A stretch of 64,000 nt of DNA from Tissierella sp. Its GTDB lineage: Bacteria; Bacillota; Clostridia; Tissierellales; Tissierellaceae. The stretch is taken from assembly GCF_031460495.1 (NCBI RefSeq), contig NZ_JAVKTS010000001.1, forward strand, positions 310,001-374,000, read 5' to 3'. Each line of letters begins with the position of its first letter. Position 1 is the stretch's first letter. Both the position numbers and the translations under genes were made by a program. This document shows positions 1 through 7,841 of the stretch, piece by piece. The notes beneath the pieces were generated by a model. The model was not told the origin of the DNA. It did not search any database and worked only from the letters and a program-made list of their open reading frames with translations.

Positions 1-1
1 G

Positions 2-346
2 AAGAATAATAGTGATGAAAGTCATTTTATAATTTGTTTTGATGGCATTCCAGTTGGTTGGTTAAGATTAAATGGGCTTTCAAATACTGAAACTGCATGG
101 ATTGCTATGCTTGCAGTATCACCTGAACAGCAAAATAAAGGAATAGGTCATTGTGCGGTTGCTTTTTCAGAAGAGTATGCAAAGAGTAAGGGTTTTACCA
201 AGATTGGTATACATACAACTGATGAAAATTTTATTGCTCAAAAACTTTATCGGAAATGTGGATATTCGATTGTTGAATATGGGAAATGTACTACAGGTGA
301 TGGAGCTAATAGAATGGGTTACAGTTATATGAAAAATCTAATCTAA
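2..346 (+). CDS. GNAT-family N-acetyltransferase, 5' end outside window
   Basis: The reading frame is open from base 2 with no start codon, so the gene begins upstream of the window. The visible 114 residues hold the core of a GNAT fold: a beta strand ending in AVSPEQQNKGIG, which is the acetyl-CoA pyrophosphate-binding R/Q-x-x-G-x-G/A loop (here Q-N-K-G-I-G), followed by a long helix and the C-terminal strand IGIHTTDENFIAQKLYRKCG. GNAT enzymes transfer an acetyl group from acetyl-CoA to an amine; the substrate here cannot be told. It is the first of a row of small unrelated genes (to 5228), each with its own spacer. Family is secure, function is not. Confidence 0.85.
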   Translation, partial: KNNSDESHFIICFDGIPVGWLRLNGLSNTETAWIAMLAVSPEQQNKGIGHCAVAFSEEYAKSKGFTKIGIHTTDENFIAQKLYRKCGYSIVEYGKCTTGDGANRMGYSYMKNLI

Positions 347-379
347 TTATATAGCTTAATACGAAGGTTATACAGCTTC

Positions 380-411
380 CATTCTCTTTTAAAATATGCG
401 TTAGTAGATTA
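380..411 (+). repeat. weak copy of the cassette-region intergenic motif
   Basis: The spacer after the first GNAT gene holds CATTCT at 380-385 and GCGTTAGTAGATTA at 398-411. This resembles the better copies at 983-1016, 1572-1605 and 3482-3514 (CATTCTTT...AGCGTCGTAACGGTAGATAA in the best one), with a few bases missing. I regard it as a possible decayed copy only. Confidence 0.3.
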
Positions 412-457
412 TTGCGTAATAGCTGGTACAAATATTTTTCATGGGTGGGTGTTATAT

Positions 458-964
458 ATGAAGGTTGCGTTTGTAGATAGAGATGGAACAATAAATAAAG
501 ATTATCAAGATGATGACTGGAGATATATTTATGAACCTGAGTTACTTGATGGTTCGTTAGAAGCATTAAAAGTTATAAGCCAAAAAGGTTATCACATCAT
601 CATTATTACAAATCAATACCTGATAAATGATGGAATCATCACATTATTACAGTACAGAAAATTTACAGAAAAGCTATTGCTGGAACTAAATAATAATGAA
701 ATAGACATATTAGATACGCTCTACTGCCCACATTCAAGAAAAGAAAATTGCAATTGCTTTAAGCCCAAAACAGGGCTTGTAGATATGGCTTTAAAAAAGT
801 ATCCGCATATAGAATTAGACAAGTCATTTACAGTTGGAGATTCTGTCTCTGATGTAGAACTTGGAAATAAGTTTGGTATTATGACATTTGGGATTAATGT
901 AAATTCTGAGCTATTTGATTATACCCGAATAAAGTCTCTTTTAGATATTATTAAATATTTATAG
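458..964 (+). CDS. HAD-superfamily phosphatase, HisB-N/GmhB type
   Basis: This is a 168-residue HAD hydrolase. Motif I is FVDRDGT at residues 6-12, with nucleophile Asp7 and acid/base Asp9. Motif II is IIITNQ. A zinc-binding loop of the histidinol-phosphatase/heptose-bisphosphatase type is seen as CPH-x5-NCNCFKPKTG, which also supplies the motif III lysine, and motif IV is VGDSVSDVE. The ATG at 458 is preferred over an upstream GTG at 449 because GGGTGGG lies just before it. Heptose-1,7-bisphosphate or a related sugar phosphate is the usual substrate of this subgroup, but no heptose genes are nearby. It stands alone in the accessory gene row, so the physiological substrate is unknown. Confidence 0.85.
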   Translation: MKVAFVDRDGTINKDYQDDDWRYIYEPELLDGSLEALKVISQKGYHIIIITNQYLINDGIITLLQYRKFTEKLLLELNNNEIDILDTLYCPHSRKENCNCFKPKTGLVDMALKKYPHIELDKSFTVGDSVSDVELGNKFGIMTFGINVNSELFDYTRIKSLLDIIKYL

Positions 965-982
965 AACAATTTAGCTCGATCA

Positions 983-1016
983 TTTATATTTAGCATAGTA
1001 ACAGTAGATAAGTGTG
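983..1016 (+). repeat. intergenic motif, copy 1 (cassette region)
   Basis: This 34-base stretch, with core TTTAGCATAGTAACAGTAG, closely matches the one at 1572-1605 (core TTTAGCGTCGTAACGGTAG). About 28 of 34 positions agree over the whole length. Both lie between unrelated small genes, just upstream of the next gene's ribosome binding site. It is not a simple hairpin and not a ribosome binding site. Function is unknown. Confidence 0.55.
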
Positions 1017-1049
1017 AAGCAGATTATTATATTAGTTGAGGTGTTGATA

Positions 1050-1526
1050 GTGCAAAAGGATTGGATTTTCAGTAGTGAATCATATATTTGTAGTTTCAGA
1101 ACTGTTGGTGTATTGATACGAAATAGTAAAATTTTAGTTCAACGAGACGAAGAAAGTAATGAGTACGCTTTACCAGGCGGGCATGTGAAGATTGGTGAAA
1201 CCTCTATAGAATCCTTAATTAGAGAGTACAAAGAAGAAACTGGAGCCGATATTAATTGCCAACGACTTATCTGGACAGAAGAGTGCTTCTGGCATTGGAA
1301 TAACAAGCTGGCAAATACAATAGCATTTTACTATTTAATAAACCTATGTGATGGCTCTGATATTTCAGATAATGGGGAGTTTATTTCCCAAAAAGATAAT
1401 TGCAATGTTTTTTTGGGGTGGATGCCATTAGAACAGATAAAGTCAATAACAATATACCCTTCATTTATTAAAGAAAAAATATTTAATATAAGTCAACATA
1501 CTGAGCATTTTATCAGAAGATGCTAA
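1050..1526 (+). CDS. NUDIX hydrolase
   Basis: This 158-residue protein has an exact NUDIX box, G-x5-E-x7-R-E-x2-E-E-x-G (GHVKIGE...REYKEETGA), at about residues 46-68. The box binds divalent metal and cleaves nucleoside diphosphates linked to another moiety. GTG at 1050 is chosen because GAGGTG at 1038-1043 sits six bases before it; an in-frame GTG at 1014 has no such site. The N-terminal SYICSFRTVGVLI and C-terminal layout fit small stand-alone NUDIX proteins found in accessory gene rows. Substrate unknown. Confidence 0.87.
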   Translation: MQKDWIFSSESYICSFRTVGVLIRNSKILVQRDEESNEYALPGGHVKIGETSIESLIREYKEETGADINCQRLIWTEECFWHWNNKLANTIAFYYLINLCDGSDISDNGEFISQKDNCNVFLGWMPLEQIKSITIYPSFIKEKIFNISQHTEHFIRRC

Positions 1527-1571
1527 ACTAACAAAATAGGCATAATTCTTAAGTATCTATATAACACATTC

Positions 1572-1605
1572 TTTATTTTTAGCGTCGTAACGGTAGATAA
1601 ATATG
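1572..1605 (+). repeat. intergenic motif, copy 2 (cassette region)
   Basis: Best copy of the recurring spacer element, with core TTTAGCGTCGTAACGGTAG followed by ATAA. It lies between the NUDIX gene and the MutS-like gene. See copies at 983-1016 and 3482-3514. Confidence 0.55.
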
Positions 1606-1742
1606 CAATAATCAACTAGATACCTGCTAAAAACCTATAATCTAAAATAGGGGGGATTACAATTAATAAGCCATTAAAAATCTATGAGAAAAGAAAAAAG
1701 GTTTATTATGATTTATTACAGAAACAAGCTAAAAGGGTTGAT

Positions 1743-3458
1743 ATGATTACCAATATCAGATTAATTATAGCTTTAACGGGGATAGCAAATATAATGTATT
1801 TATACTTTATCAAAAGATACTATTTGATTTACTATATATTTATTGTATATATGTCGATCTTTGTATTTCTAGTTATCAAGCATAATAAGTTGAAAGCCAA
1901 TAATAGATATTTTCATGCATTCAATAAGATTAATGAAGATGCGTTATTACGCCTAAAAGGGGATTGGAATAATTTCGGTGACACTGGTGCAGAGTTTCGA
2001 GATGATAATCATAGCTTTTCAAATGATCTTGATATATTTGGTCAAGCATCTTTATTTCAATATATTAATACTACAACAACCTATATGGGAAGAGATATAC
2101 TGAGGAAATATCTTACTCAACCCTGTAAAGATAAAGAGGTAATTAGAAACAGGCAGAAAGCTATTGATGAACTAAGTTGCAAGTTACCCTGGCGTCAAAG
2201 ATTTATGGCAGAGGGTTTAATAGTAAATAATAAATCTAATGATCACGATGCTTTATACGAATTCTTTGAAACGAAAAATGAAATGTATACAAAGTATTGG
2301 TTAATAATTGGAGCTGGATTAATTCCCATGATTAGTATAGGATTTTTTTTGCTAGCCATCTTTAAAAAAATACCATTCCAAATCCCTATTCTAATGTTGG
2401 CAATACAAATAATCTTACTTATATTTAAATATGCTGAAAGATCAAAACAACTAGATTTAGTATATAGACATGTAGATAGTATAAAAGTATACAGGAAGAT
2501 GATAAATTATATAGAAAAGAGGAGTTTTAAATCTGAATATCTTATAAAATTAAAAGATAAACTTGTAGATATAGATAAACTTACAGCTTGTCAACAGATA
2601 AAAGAATTAGAGAATATTGCTGATAGTATTTCTAATAGGAACAATCCATATTTTATGATAATTAATATTATAACATTATGGGATTATCAGTGCATGATTG
2701 CATTGGAACAATGGAAGAAAAAGTCGGGGCTTCTGATAAGGACTTGGTTTGAAACAGTGGGGGAATTTGAAGCTTTATCGAGCCTAGCTAATATAGGGCA
2801 CGATAATCCAGATTGGACAATCCCAAAAATAATAGATAATCCATATTATATTATGGCAAAAGATATGGGGCACCCTTTACTTACTGATAAGCGCGTATGT
2901 AATGATTTCAAAATAGATGGTTCGACCAAGGTCTTGTTAATAACAGGTTCAAATATGTCTGGTAAAAGTACATATTTAAGAACCATAGGAATTAATCTGA
3001 TATTAGCCTATGCAGGTGCACCAGTATGTGCTAAAGATTTTTGTTGTAGTATATTTAATATATACACATGCATGAGAGTAAGTGATAGCCTTGAACAAAA
3101 TACATCCTCCTTTTATGCTGAACTTCTTAGAATTAAGAAAATCGTAGATGAATCTAAAACAAATAATGTGTTTTTCTTATTAGATGAGGTATTTAAAGGA
3201 ACTAACTCTCATGATAGACATGAAGGGGCAAAGATACTTATAAATAAGTTAATAAATAATATGGCAATAGGGTTAGTATCAACCCATGATTTAGAATTGG
3301 AAGTCCTTGAAAGAGAAAGCAACGGGAAAATTAGAAACTACCATTTTAAAGAGTATTACAAGAATAATAAGATATATTTTGATTATAAAATTAATAGGGG
3401 CATCTCTACAACTAAAAATGCAATGTATCTTATTAAAATGATAGGAATTGATGATTAA
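1743..3458 (+). CDS. MutS-family membrane-anchored ATPase
   Basis: The protein is a MutS relative without the mismatch-recognition domain. Two hydrophobic segments lie near the N terminus and two more near residues 185-230; the middle is helical like the MutS lever. The C-terminal ATPase has Walker A GSNMSGKST (about residue 403), Walker B FFLLDEVFKGTNSHDR and the STHD switch. Such proteins are widespread in Firmicutes and of unknown role; they are not replication mismatch repair. ATG 1743 has AAGGG five bases upstream. The frame is, however, open back to 1641 and codes for a stretch (KPLKIYEKRKKVYYDLL) that resembles the usual start of this family, with GGGGG at 1651-1655 placed six bases before an ATT at 1662. 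A non-standard ATT start at 1662, or a lost start codon, is therefore possible. Confidence 0.85.
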   Translation: MITNIRLIIALTGIANIMYLYFIKRYYLIYYIFIVYMSIFVFLVIKHNKLKANNRYFHAFNKINEDALLRLKGDWNNFGDTGAEFRDDNHSFSNDLDIFGQASLFQYINTTTTYMGRDILRKYLTQPCKDKEVIRNRQKAIDELSCKLPWRQRFMAEGLIVNNKSNDHDALYEFFETKNEMYTKYWLIIGAGLIPMISIGFFLLAIFKKIPFQIPILMLAIQIILLIFKYAERSKQLDLVYRHVDSIKVYRKMINYIEKRSFKSEYLIKLKDKLVDIDKLTACQQIKELENIADSISNRNNPYFMIINIITLWDYQCMIALEQWKKKSGLLIRTWFETVGEFEALSSLANIGHDNPDWTIPKIIDNPYYIMAKDMGHPLLTDKRVCNDFKIDGSTKVLLITGSNMSGKSTYLRTIGINLILAYAGAPVCAKDFCCSIFNIYTCMRVSDSLEQNTSSFYAELLRIKKIVDESKTNNVFFLLDEVFKGTNSHDRHEGAKILINKLINNMAIGLVSTHDLELEVLERESNGKIRNYHFKEYYKNNKIYFDYKINRGISTTKNAMYLIKMIGIDD

Positions 3459-3481
3459 GTCCTTAGGTATGGTGAGTCTAA

Positions 3482-3514
3482 TTTACCTTAGAGTCGCAAC
3501 AGTAGTATTATAAG
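3482..3514 (+). repeat. intergenic motif, copy 3 (cassette region)
   Basis: The core TTAGAGTCGCAACAGTAG preserves the TTAG-x-GTCG-x-AAC-x-GTAG pattern of the copies at 983-1016 and 1572-1605. It lies between the MutS-like gene and the second GNAT gene. Confidence 0.5.
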
Positions 3515-3562
3515 TCTTAGTAAGAATAAATTCTTGTTAAATTTGATGGGAGGCAATAGTTA

Positions 3563-4024
3563 ATGGATATAAATATTATCAAAGCTGAAAACAAACACTT
3601 GATTGACTGTAAAATTGCTTTACAGAAGTCTGAATTAGGAAGAGTATATTTTTCTGAAGAAGATAAAGCTATTCGAGCCTTAAATGAAGGAATTTCTAAA
3701 GGAGAAATTTTTATTGCCATAAATAAAGAATGTGAATGTTTAGGCTTTGTTTGGTTTATTCTTAATGGTTCATTTCATAGCTTTCCGTATTTACATATCA
3801 TAGCTGTAAAAGAGGAGTTTCGTAATTTTGGAATAGGGAAAAAACTATTACAATACTTTGAAGAAACAACTTCTAAAAATTCTTCAAAGTTATTTCTTGT
3901 AGTTGCAGACTTTAATCCAAGAGCTAAACAATTGTATCAAAGTATTGGGTATAAGGAGGTTGGAATTATTCCAAACTTGTATAAAAGAGGAGTAACCGAG
4001 TGTTTAATGATGAAAGAAATATAA
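3563..4024 (+). CDS. GNAT-family N-acetyltransferase
   Basis: This 153-residue protein is a complete GNAT domain. The acetyl-CoA loop is KEEFRNFGIGKKLL (R-x-x-G-x-G form) after the strand LHIIAVKEE, and the C-terminal part NPRAKQLYQSIGYKEVG is the typical R/A-x-x-x-Y-x-x-x-G-F/Y motif. GGAGG at 3549-3553 precedes the ATG. The sequence is not close to any named acetyltransferase that I can recognise, so the acceptor (antibiotic, amino acid, protein or polyamine) is unknown. The neighbours are other short accessory enzymes with no shared pathway. Confidence 0.87.
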   Translation: MDINIIKAENKHLIDCKIALQKSELGRVYFSEEDKAIRALNEGISKGEIFIAINKECECLGFVWFILNGSFHSFPYLHIIAVKEEFRNFGIGKKLLQYFEETTSKNSSKLFLVVADFNPRAKQLYQSIGYKEVGIIPNLYKRGVTECLMMKEI

Positions 4025-4120
4025 TTATTATTAGATACTTGTTGCGTGTTCTTTATTTAATATGATGCAAAAAGCTGTTATTCAATACATAACAATGGTA
4101 ATTAGATGGAGGAATTCGAT

Positions 4121-4447
4121 ATGGATAGTTTTGGTCTAAATGAGATGCAAAAAATGCAAAAGGAATTACAAGAAAAATATAAGGATAAATGGGGTGCATT
4201 GTCACCAGAAAAGGGTCGTAATCAATTATTATGGATGATGATTGAGGCAGGTGAAGTTGCAGACATAATCAAGAAAAAAGGTGACAATCAGATTGTGGAT
4301 AATGAAGAGACAAGGAAGGATTTTGTAGAGGAGTTGTGCGATGTTCTAATGTACTTTAATGATGTAATGCTTTGTTATTCTATTTCACCTGAAGAATTAA
4401 AGAAAGTATATTTAGAAAAACATTGCAAAAATATGGGGCGATGGTAA
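4121..4447 (+). CDS. MazG-like nucleotide pyrophosphohydrolase
   Basis: The 108-residue all-alpha protein carries the MazG metal-binding pattern: EAGEVADIIKKKG (E-x2-E-type helix) followed by EELCDVLMYFND (E-x2-D helix). Enzymes of this fold hydrolyse (d)NTPs to NMP and pyrophosphate and often clean up unusual nucleotides. ATG 4121 is preferred to the ATG at 4106, because GGAGG at 4108-4112 overlaps the latter and lies eight bases before the former. The gene sits 25 bases upstream of a methyltransferase gene on the same strand, so the two may be cotranscribed. Substrate unknown. Confidence 0.82.
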   Translation: MDSFGLNEMQKMQKELQEKYKDKWGALSPEKGRNQLLWMMIEAGEVADIIKKKGDNQIVDNEETRKDFVEELCDVLMYFNDVMLCYSISPEELKKVYLEKHCKNMGRW

Positions 4448-4472
4448 ATACCAATTCACTAAGGGGGATTAT

Positions 4473-5228
4473 ATGATAGGTTATAGTGAGCAAAATAAAA
4501 AGGCTTGGGAATATAATACATATGATTTTTGGGTAAATACTTCTGGGAAACCATCTGATAGAGCTAAGGAAAATTTAGAAAACCCAATGACGATGTTAAG
4601 AAAATATGTGCGCTATTTTGATACATATGAAGGTATTAAAATTGCTAATATTTGCGGTTCATGTGGTAAAAAAGCAATTCCATTAGCAATTTTAGGCTCG
4701 AAAGTTACAATCTTTGATATTTCAGAGGATAATAGAAAATATGCACTTGAAGTTGCAGATGAAGCTAATGTGGATATTGATTTTGTAGTTGGTGATGTAT
4801 TGGAAATTGACATGAGCAAATATGAAGGATATTTTGATGTGGTTTTTATGGAAGGAGGAGTTCTACATTATTTTCATGATATTGACCAATTTATGAAAAT
4901 AATGTATCAGCTTTTAAAGCCAAATGGAAGAATGATTTGCAGTGATTTTCATCCATTTCAAAAGGTATCAGATATTCTAGAATTAGAACAAGCAACAATG
5001 AGTTATTTTTCAACAGATGTACTTGAAGGTGAAATGGCTCATGCAAGATTTTTCCCTGATGAGATTCGCAGACATATGCCTTTATGTAGTTATAGGAAAT
5101 ACACCATTAGTGAAATCATTAATGCAGTTATTGAAAATGGATTTATCCTAAATAGATTTGATGAACATCCATCTTGGACAAATGAAAAATTACCTGGAGA
5201 GTTTACAATTATTGCAAAGAAGGATTAA
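4473..5228 (+). CDS. class I SAM-dependent methyltransferase
   Basis: The 251-residue protein has the Rossmann methyltransferase motifs in order. Motif I is IANICGSCGKKAIPLA, a variant glycine loop ending strand 1. The acidic end of strand 2 is VTIFDISEDNRKYA. Motif II/III is VVGDVLEIDMSKYEG, and motif IV is FDVVFMEGGVLHYF. The C-terminal half (ARFFPDEIRRHMPLCSYRKYT) resembles small-molecule methyltransferases of the UbiE/Methyltransf_25 kind. A GGGGG site at 4463-4467 precedes the ATG. It directly follows the MazG-like gene. The methyl acceptor cannot be predicted from sequence. Confidence 0.83.
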   Translation: MIGYSEQNKKAWEYNTYDFWVNTSGKPSDRAKENLENPMTMLRKYVRYFDTYEGIKIANICGSCGKKAIPLAILGSKVTIFDISEDNRKYALEVADEANVDIDFVVGDVLEIDMSKYEGYFDVVFMEGGVLHYFHDIDQFMKIMYQLLKPNGRMICSDFHPFQKVSDILELEQATMSYFSTDVLEGEMAHARFFPDEIRRHMPLCSYRKYTISEIINAVIENGFILNRFDEHPSWTNEKLPGEFTIIAKKD

Positions 5229-5308
5229 TAGATTGTTATGATATAATAAGAAGTAAAGATAATTAAAATAAAATTGATTTTGGCATAATATCATCTTGGA
5301 GGTACAAA

Positions 5309-6673
5309 ATGTATAAAGGACTTAAATTAGCTTCAAAAATTGATAAGGTTTTTTTGAGAAATATGCTCAAAATAGCTTTACCTGTTATGATTCAAAATTT
5401 GATTACTTCTTCACTTAATATGGTAGATACCATCATGGTGGGAAAATTAGGAGAAGTAGAAATAGCTGCTGTTGGAATAGCCAATCAGTACTTTTTCTTT
5501 TTTACCATGATACTTATTGGCTTATGTGGAGGATGTAGCGTTTATATTTCTCAATACTGGGGAAAGAAAGACTTTACAAATATAAAAAGAGTGCTTGGTT
5601 TAGGATTAGTATCTGTTTTGCTTGTTTCTATAATTTTCATGGCTGTAGGTTTTATTAATCCTGAAAAAATCATTTCAATATTTAATAAAGATTCTACAGT
5701 TATAGATTTAGGAGGAAAATACTTATTTATAGTATTATTTAGCTATATTTTTACAGCAGTAACTTTTATCTACAGTTATTCTTTGCGTTCAATAGGAAAT
5801 ACTCTTGCACCTTTGATTGTTAATATAGCAGCACTTTTATGTAATGTGTTTTTTAACTATATTCTCATATTTGGAAAATTTGGTGCTCCTGCCTTAGGGG
5901 TAGAAGGAGCTGCAATTGCTACATTAATAGCCAGAGTAGTTGAAGCAATAGCACTTGTGTTTTTAGTTTATAAAGATAATGGAGTATTTGCAGCAAAATT
6001 AAGAGAATTAAAAGATTTAAACCTGGACTTTTTCAAGAAATCTTATAGGATTATTCTGCCTGTTTTATTAAATGATGTATTATGGGCTATGGCAAGCCTT
6101 ATTTATTCCGTTGTTTATGGTCGTATGGGGACAGGGGCTACAGCTGCTATTCAAATATGTAATACTGTAAGTAATATGTTTATGGTAGTGACCTTTGGAA
6201 TGGCAAGTGCATCTGCTATAATGATTGGTAACAGCATAGGGGAAGGAAAAGAAGAACAAACCATTGATTATGCTAAAAAATTCATGGGAATTTCTTCGTT
6301 TGTCAGTATAATTTTAGGATTAAGTTTGGCATTAACATCTCCTCTTATATTAGATTTGTTTAGTGTTTCTAGTGAAGTAAGGAGCAGTACTTTAATTATG
6401 CTCTATATAATCTCTATAATATTTATTGTTAGATTTTTAGGAATGATTATAATAGTAGGTATTTTGCGTGGGGCAGGGGATGCAAGAAGTGCCCTTATAA
6501 TAGAGGGATCTACAATGTGGTTTATAGGAGTTCCTCTAACCATTATGGGAGCATTTTTGTTTAAACTTCCTGTACACTTGGTATATGCCTTGGCAATTTT
6601 GGAAGAAGTAGCAAAATTAATCTTAGGATTAATGCGATTGAAATCCCGTAAGTGGATTAATAATATAACATAA
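5309..6673 (+). CDS. MATE-family multidrug/cation efflux pump
   Basis: This 454-residue, strongly hydrophobic protein has about twelve transmembrane segments in two repeats and the MATE hallmarks: PVMIQNLITSSLNMVDTIMVGKLG at the start of repeat 1, and PVLLNDVLWAMASLIYSVVYGRMG at the start of repeat 2. MATE pumps export cationic drugs or metabolites in exchange for Na+ or H+. TTGGAGG just before the ATG at 5309 sets the start. The gene is monocistronic by appearance, separated from the methyltransferase gene by 80 bases and closed by a terminator. A second, different MATE gene lies at 58784-60166 on the other strand. Substrate not inferable. Confidence 0.92.
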   Translation: MYKGLKLASKIDKVFLRNMLKIALPVMIQNLITSSLNMVDTIMVGKLGEVEIAAVGIANQYFFFFTMILIGLCGGCSVYISQYWGKKDFTNIKRVLGLGLVSVLLVSIIFMAVGFINPEKIISIFNKDSTVIDLGGKYLFIVLFSYIFTAVTFIYSYSLRSIGNTLAPLIVNIAALLCNVFFNYILIFGKFGAPALGVEGAAIATLIARVVEAIALVFLVYKDNGVFAAKLRELKDLNLDFFKKSYRIILPVLLNDVLWAMASLIYSVVYGRMGTGATAAIQICNTVSNMFMVVTFGMASASAIMIGNSIGEGKEEQTIDYAKKFMGISSFVSIILGLSLALTSPLILDLFSVSSEVRSSTLIMLYIISIIFIVRFLGMIIIVGILRGAGDARSALIIEGSTMWFIGVPLTIMGAFLFKLPVHLVYALAILEEVAKLILGLMRLKSRKWINNIT

Positions 6674-6702
6674 AACTTCTGCTTTTTAGCAGGAGTTTTT
6701 TT
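6673..6702 (+). terminator. intrinsic terminator after MATE gene
   Basis: A ten-base stem (AAACTTCTGC pairing with GCAGGAGTTT, one G-T pair), a loop of TTTTTA and a T run lie immediately after the stop codon. Confidence 0.85.
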
Positions 6703-6788
6703 AAGTTGACACTGCATAATTATAGATTCCTTGTTTCACTTGAAATGACAACCATGGACTTTATTATTTATGAAATACTAACAAAGAG

Positions 6789-6817
6789 TTGTTAAAATTT
6801 TTGGAATTTTCTATAAA
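6789..6817 (+). promoter_or_regulatory. candidate sigma-A promoter of ureide/pyrimidine cluster 1
   Basis: TTGTTA at 6789-6794, a 17-base spacer and TATAAA at 6812-6817 lie about 65 bases before the first gene of the cluster. A perfect TTGACA at 6706-6711 has no matching -10 element at the right distance and was not used. Confidence 0.5.
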
Positions 6818-6884
6818 GTAAATGGACAATAAATGATATATTATTAGATTATAGAAACTAAATAAATATAAAGGTTTGAATCCT

Positions 6885-7841
6885 ATGATTGCAAATAGCA
6901 TATGTGTTAATCTTTATAGAAAAATGCAGTACACAAACTTCACAGGGCTAGTTCATTCAGTTTTTCATAATGCCTTCAATGTAATAACATCAGATAATGA
7001 GTTTATCACATTTCTCAATTTTAATAAGCCTATGGCTCCATATACCATTAGAGTATCAGATAATATATCCTTTCTTAATCTTGGCATTGAATCTTCCATG
7101 ACAATTAATTTTTACCATAATTACATAAGACTTGAGAGACTTGGTATTGATATTTTTATTGATAAAGCTTCTAAATGGGATGGAAATCCAATTTTTGCAT
7201 ATCCAAGGGATGATGTAGAAAGTATTTTTGAAAAGTTAGAGTTAATGAAAGGTTTTCTGATTCACTCTGAGAAAACAGAAGGAATTTTATCATTGCTAAC
7301 TACTCTTAATGACAAATATTGTGGATTTCAATTGATTCCAATAAATCAAACTTCAGATAAAGGAATTATTTTTATTAAGGAAAGATTTTCAGATTTTATT
7401 GAATCTTATATAGGAGAGTGTAAAGCTACTATTGGAGACAGAGTTAAAGATGTAGTTGGATTTGGTCCAGGGCTTACTCCATCTATGGATGATTTTATAA
7501 ATGGACTTATGATTTCTAGAATATATTTATTTGACTATTTAAATAAGGACATTGTTGATTGCCTAGCATTCAATCAGCTTATGACTGAGAAAATAGACGG
7601 AAAAACTACAAGAGTTAGTGAAGAAATGCTAAAGACTTCATCTAAGGGAGAGGTAAATCAGGATATAAGAGACTTAATGCTTTCCTTACTTTCTTATACC
7701 AATATTGATGATTATAATCTCCTTTTAAAGAGAGTAGCAGATTTTGGTGAAACATCAGGAACAGATATTATCTCTGGAATTTATATTGGAACTATAATTC
7801 AATTTAATCAATTTTCTAGGAGGTTGGTAAGTTATGGCTAA
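6885..7841 (+). CDS. DUF2877 (AllH-like) subunit of a carbamoyltransferase-type complex
   Basis: The 318-residue protein belongs to DUF2877, the family of E. coli YlbF/AllH. AllH acts with AllF (FdrA) and AllG (YlbE) in oxalurate (oxamate) carbamoyltransferase of anaerobic allantoin use. Visible hallmarks are GFGPGLTPSMDDFINGL (about residues 189-205), the family's G-x-G-x-GLTPSGDDFL loop with Gly changed to Met, and GETSGTDIISGI near the C terminus. ATG 6885 is chosen because AAGG at 6871-6874 lies ten bases upstream; TTG 6876 is too close to it. Its stop overlaps the start of the next gene by eight bases, so translation is probably coupled. The second window copy (44173) keeps the canonical SGDD. 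Which substrate this paralogue serves is an inference from its neighbours. Confidence 0.85.
   Translation: MIANSICVNLYRKMQYTNFTGLVHSVFHNAFNVITSDNEFITFLNFNKPMAPYTIRVSDNISFLNLGIESSMTINFYHNYIRLERLGIDIFIDKASKWDGNPIFAYPRDDVESIFEKLELMKGFLIHSEKTEGILSLLTTLNDKYCGFQLIPINQTSDKGIIFIKERFSDFIESYIGECKATIGDRVKDVVGFGPGLTPSMDDFINGLMISRIYLFDYLNKDIVDCLAFNQLMTEKIDGKTTRVSEEMLKTSSKGEVNQDIRDLMLSLLSYTNIDDYNLLLKRVADFGETSGTDIISGIYIGTIIQFNQFSRRLVSYG

Noticed and set aside
380-3514. Classical integron attC sites
   Set aside because: The RYYYAAC/GTTRRRY core pair is not found in the spacers and no integrase is in the window. Only a recurring motif is claimed.
6706-6740. Perfect TTGACA at 6706-6711 as the promoter of cluster 1
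   Set aside because: No acceptable -10 element lies 16-18 bases downstream; the TTGTTA/TATAAA pair at 6789-6817 fits better.
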